Positions 59,619 through 64,000 of a stretch of DNA of 64,000 bases are shown here, piece after piece; the first letter of the stretch is position 1, and every line of letters begins with the position of its first letter. The notes under the pieces were generated by a model. That model worked only from the letters and a program-made list of their open reading frames with translations. It was not told the origin of the DNA and did no database searches. A program made the translations under genes and the position numbers. This DNA is from Phylloscopus collybita (taxonomy: Eukaryota > Chordata > Aves > Passeriformes > Phylloscopidae): contig JAJNNQ010000075.1 of NCBI GenBank assembly GCA_027886175.1, forward strand, positions 6,427,001 to 6,491,000. The letters run 5' to 3'.

Positions 59619-60173
59619 TGTGGTGAGTTGACCCTAGCCAGCAATCAAGTCACTCATTCACTCCCTTCCCCTCTAGCAGCACACAAGCGAGAGAATCTGA
59701 AGTACAAAAGCTGAAAACTTAAGGAACCAGACAGTTTGATAAGTGAAACAGAGCTGTGCTCAAGAAAGGCAAAATAAGCAAAGCATTCATTACTTCGCTT
59801 GAGCAGCAGATGTCCAACCACTTACTAGAAAGCAGAGTTTCATCACAATGTAATGCATACTTGAGAAGACAAATATCGTAATCATGAATGTTCCCATCTT
59901 CCTTCTTATTTCCCCCAGGTTTGTTGATGATCTTGGTGACATAGGCTGGAATATCCCTTGTATCAGTTAGGGTCAGCTGTCCTGGCTGTGTCCTCTTCCT
60001 TACCCCTTGTTCCCCCCACAGCCTCCTCATTGATGGGCTGGGATAGGAGCAGAAGAGACCTTGGCTCTGTGTGAGCTCTGCTGAACTGTAATGAAAACAT
60101 CTCTGTGTTATCCACACTGTTTTGGTCACAAATCAAAACTCAGGTTGCCATCCCAGCCAGAACCAGTATAACA
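59619..60173 (-). mobile_element. Near full-length solo LTR of an avian endogenous retrovirus
   Basis: On the minus strand the LTR starts at 60173 with TGTTATACTGGTTCTGGCTG and ends at 59619 in GGTCAACTCACCACA. Between them, in order, are the ACAGTGTGGATAACACAGAG segment, the GAGGACACAGCCAGGACAGC segment (about 59990-59971), the CAAGGGATATTCCAGCCTAT promoter segment (about 59964-59945) and a 3' segment with TATCAAACTGTC (about 59742-59731). No target-site duplication was seen and no internal retroviral sequence adjoins it. The 136-codon minus-strand frame at 59719-60129 lies wholly inside the LTR and is not a gene. Confidence 0.8.
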
Positions 60174-63100
60174 ACCATGTTTGTATCTTTTTATTTCCTT
60201 TTTTCTTTCTGCCTGTTTCATCTCAATTTTGTATCTCAGCTGTTTTGGACAAGGTCTTTCTTTATCTGATATTTACCTGCAGACAAGGTACACAGTACAA
60301 AAAGCTGACAGTGGCAGAAAAATGATAAAAAAATGTAGTTAGGAGAGACATGATTTACTCCCCCTTATTTATTTATTTGTTTTATTTTATTTTGTTTTTA
60401 GTGCATGCAGAACTGTCTGTTAAGATGGGGAACAATGTTGTATTAGGTGATACAGAAATGCTTACTAAGGAAAAGTCTATGCCTCTATGCAATTTTAATC
60501 TAAGTACACAACAGGAGAAAGGTGAGCACAGCAAGTCATCCTGCAGAAGCTCTGCAGTCTCAGTTCCTTGCCTTACTCAGTGATCCATGCTGCCTCCGCT
60601 TTGAGCAGTGAGGTAACCTGTGCCTTTCCCTAAAGATGACAGTTTTCACACTTCTTTTCCAAAGGTCTTTGTTATCTGGAGATAGGGTTTGGAAGCTATT
60701 TCTGTAGAAATCACCAGGATGGGGAACTCTGCTTGAGAGGCATTTAAATGCCAGGTGCTTCTCCTAAGAGAAAATAAGACACTATTGCTTGAAAGAATCT
60801 TTGAGAAGTTCTATTTATAGTCAGCCTTGATAGCTAAATGAAGACCTATTTACAAATATTTTCAAGAAGTTCCATGAACTGTACTAGCAGGTAAAAAATG
60901 TTGTCTCTTTCTTCCCATGGAGATGTAATTTTTTTTCCCTGAAGCAGGAAAATACCCTTTAAACTTGAGGAAAAGTTGGTTCATAATAATGAAATGGGGA
61001 AAATATAGTGTATAGTTTTTTCAGTAGCAGAAGTGTAGCACATTGGCTGAGTCTCTCTGTGGGTGATGTTTTTGACTGCAGATTTACCTGAAAAAAAGAC
61101 CTGAAGTCAGTAAAATACTTAAAACCACATTCAGAGCTTTAATCATGTGAACAGTCTTCTCTAAGCCTTGGAGTCATCATCCTACACTTCTGAAGATAAT
61201 CAGAGTTTTATTATGCAGAAAGAAATTGAGAATACTTAAACAACACGATTTATGGATGCTGCCTGAATCTTGCATCTTGGGAATCAGATGTATTTCTTCC
61301 TCCTGACTCCATGACTTCAGTCAACTCACTGCATCTCTTGGCTTTGCACCTCTGAAGATGGAATCAAGGAGCCCTTTCTTCCTTCTCAGAAAAGAGCTTT
61401 TCTAGAAGAAAATGTTGTGTCAATCTCCATGGCCACTCAGGCCTGAACTTCTGTTATAAAACCACCTGTAATAGCTTCCACTACCTGGAATGTAGAATTT
61501 AGACCATTAGTACCCGAGCTCAGACCACCAGTTCCTTTTGTGTAAGCTGTCAAAAAGCTGTCAAGGCGACCTACTGCAGAGCAAAACTCTCTGCCAGTGC
61601 CAGTTTCCTGGGTCATCCTGCCTGCCTGTCCCCTGCCTCCAGCCAGGTTCTACTCTCAGTGCTACATTTCTGGGGTTTATTTAGCAGCTAGACAAGAAAT
61701 GGGACTGTGCTTGTGGGCAATTTCAAAGTAGAGGAAATAACACCAAGGGGAGGCACAATAACTATCTGCAGATAGAGAAAAGAATGTTGCACCTGAGGAC
61801 AGGAAGCAATTATTATCATCCGTCAGCAATGATAGAGAAAGAAGTAATTAAACTTCAGCTGCATCAGGGAAAATTTTAGGCAGGATATTAGAGAAAACAG
61901 CTGAAAAAAAGACACACGCCTGTGCTGCCAAGGAAAGTGGTGGTGTCACTGGTATTCAAAGTCACATTTCATTAATGCCTTTCTCTAAAGAGGCTAAGAA
62001 CACACTATGCCTAACTCAGCATTCTTGGGGGCTGAGATGGGAAAACATTTCTATTCATGGGAGTAGCTAAACATGCTTAAATCCCATCCACGTAATCTGA
62101 AAAGCCAAAGAATTTAAGCAGAGCTGGATCTCTTGAAGGGCCCTGGATGTCAAGGGAGTAGATGTGAATCATCCTCAGGCACCAATATTTTTCCCAGTAC
62201 AGGAGGACTGGTGAGTATCTGCTACAATGAGCCTTCACCTCAAATGGATGCTTGTAGAGCCAGACCACCCTTTCCTCCCAGACTGTCACCATGCAGTTGA
62301 GAGTTCCTCACGACAAGCAGGAGGTTACAGAGCAAAGGGGACCCAGCCCCCATCCCAGCACACTGTAAGGACAGGAGGGAGGGAGCAGATGTTCCCTGTG
62401 GCTGTGACAGAAGAGAGGAGCCTGGTCACGAGAGCAATGGGGGAAGCTCTTTTCTTTCTACCACTCTGCTTTAGCCTTGCAGAAGGAATTACCCTTGAGG
62501 GTTACTCCAAGCAGAAAACAACTTTATATGTTCTGAATTATCTCTAGAAGGGCCTTCTATCCTCAGGAAAAATGCATGAAAGAGAAGGGCAAGTCCTCTT
62601 CCCCTCCTCCCTGTCCTCATCTTACCTAAAGCCCAGGCAAGGATAGGTCACAGCTTTTTTTTTCTGTTTTGAGCTCCCTTCCAGTTTTGTGGATGAGGTG
62701 GAAGACAAAGACAAGTTACAAGGAACTAGAATTATTATTTAGAGTAAAATCAGAAAGGAGAAAGAGAGCATGTAGGCCTAATGGCATGGTTTCTACTGCC
62801 CTACTGTCTCCACATTTCATTCATTTTGCTAATCCGCTGGAGAAATGGCTCGCTGGCAGGCAGAATCTTGAAGTAGCCATTTAAATTTGCTTGATGGCCC
62901 CCAGGGCAAGTCAATTTTCAGTCTGACTGGCTTTAATCCCAGCAGAGAGCCCTGCCATGCCATTACATGGCACAGCAGGAGTAAGAGTGGGGAGGCAATC
63001 ACATTACAGTACCATTCCATTTAGCCATAATCTGTAAGGATCTCATGAAAGCATCAACCATTATTATGACTCCTGATGTCCTTCAGGCAAAGACTTTGTA

Positions 63101-64000
63101 GGGAAAAGGAAGAGAAAAAAAAAATGTCCACCTGTCAAAAGGAGACAGGCACTTTCATTCAAGGGAAAGGGAGGTGAAATGTAAAAGTGACACAATATTA
63201 TTTAAACATCCTATTACTAAAATTACAGTTCATCTATATAAAACTGAGCTATAGGACCTTAGTCTGTCAGCTAGATCGATGTACCTGCCATGGTCACAGA
63301 GATGCAACGAGCTGAGGAAGCATTTGAGAGACAGAATTTGCTGTAAAGGCTTCCAGCTTCAGTCTATCATGCCTGGTGTCCTTCCCACGGCACTAAATAG
63401 CTGCAGGAAGTGGTGCTGAGGAGGGACAGGACAGCTTTTCCTCAGCCCACTGCTGTTACATTCACATCCAGAGGCTTGAGGCAACTTTAACATAACCACA
63501 GCTGGTTTGGTCCCAGCAGCTTTATTCAGAATTGTATTTAAAATCTATCTCTAGCACATGACTCTCTGACCTCTCGTGGCAGATGCAGGCTGACTGCACT
63601 CTCTGTGTGGAAATAGCTGGCATCAGTGCCTGCAAATCTGCACAACTACTCATTAAAGTGGCCAGCTCCAAGACAGAGTGTAGATGAACTGGACAGGGTA
63701 TTTGGAGAATTGCTCCTATTTCCACACCTGCTTTAGACATTTGGTAAATCAAGCCAGATTTTTGGCCTCTGCTTCTCTGTTTGTAAATGAAAATTCCTGC
63801 CCATGTGTGTAAATGGACTAGCAAACAGACACAAATGGGATCGTGGGTAAAACGTTGTCTTACCACGAGGCAAGGGAAAACTGTCAGTTTCTGTGGCCTA
63901 TTTCTCCCTTTTTTCATCAACAATATTTTGTGAACTGGCTCAAGGAATATCACAGAGGCAAGAAGAACTAAGGAATCTCAATTTGGGATGGTGGTGTACA
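60174..64000. other. AT-rich DNA without a supported gene, right edge
   Basis: Short frames only; the longest, 143 codons at 63522-63953 on the minus strand, has no recognisable features. A TTTATTT-type run lies near 60367-60400. No transposon was recognised. Confidence 0.5.

Noticed and set aside
59719..60129. 136-codon frame on the minus strand
   Set aside because: It lies wholly inside an LTR and corresponds to non-coding LTR sequence.

Overview
The window looks like nuclear DNA from a bird, most likely a songbird (passerine). The evidence is the repeats. There are at least eight pieces of CR1 LINE, several with the avian 3' end. There is a short element with a tRNA-Ile-derived head and a CR1-like tail, which matches my memory of the passerine SINE TguSINE1. 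There are also several solo or degenerate LTRs of avian endogenous retroviruses. These family assignments were made by eye against remembered consensus sequences, not by a search. I saw nothing bacterial or phage-like.

Layout: 1-33.7 kb is AT-rich, gene-poor DNA carrying LTRs at 964-1530 (-), 8302-8920 (+, nested in a CR1), 14890-15200 (+), 16837-17577 (+) and 23600-24119 (+), plus CR1 pieces, one SINE and several simple repeats. From 34.6 to 38.1 kb lies a sharply GC-richer island with the one credible protein-coding gene, on the minus strand. It is bounded on both sides by plus-oriented CR1 ORF2 fragments (33775-34636 and 38135-39420). From 39.4 to 64 kb the sequence is again AT-rich and apparently intergenic or intronic, with small CR1 tails and two further minus-strand LTRs (43790-44077 and 59619-60173) of the family seen at 964-1530.

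The gene is the main discovery candidate. A 25-codon first exon (37688-37614) joins through a consensus GT-AG intron of 268 nt to a 641-codon last coding exon (37345-35423). The predicted protein has 665 residues. It is largely low-complexity, with a Pro/Arg-rich N-terminal part, two acidic repeats of 180-residue period, and a strongly basic, hydrophobic C-terminal tail. A TATA-like box with a cluster of GTCACAAWGGCC repeats lies upstream and an AATAAA signal lies about 740 nt after the stop codon. I do not recognise the protein family and assign no function. No other open reading frame in the window has comparable support.
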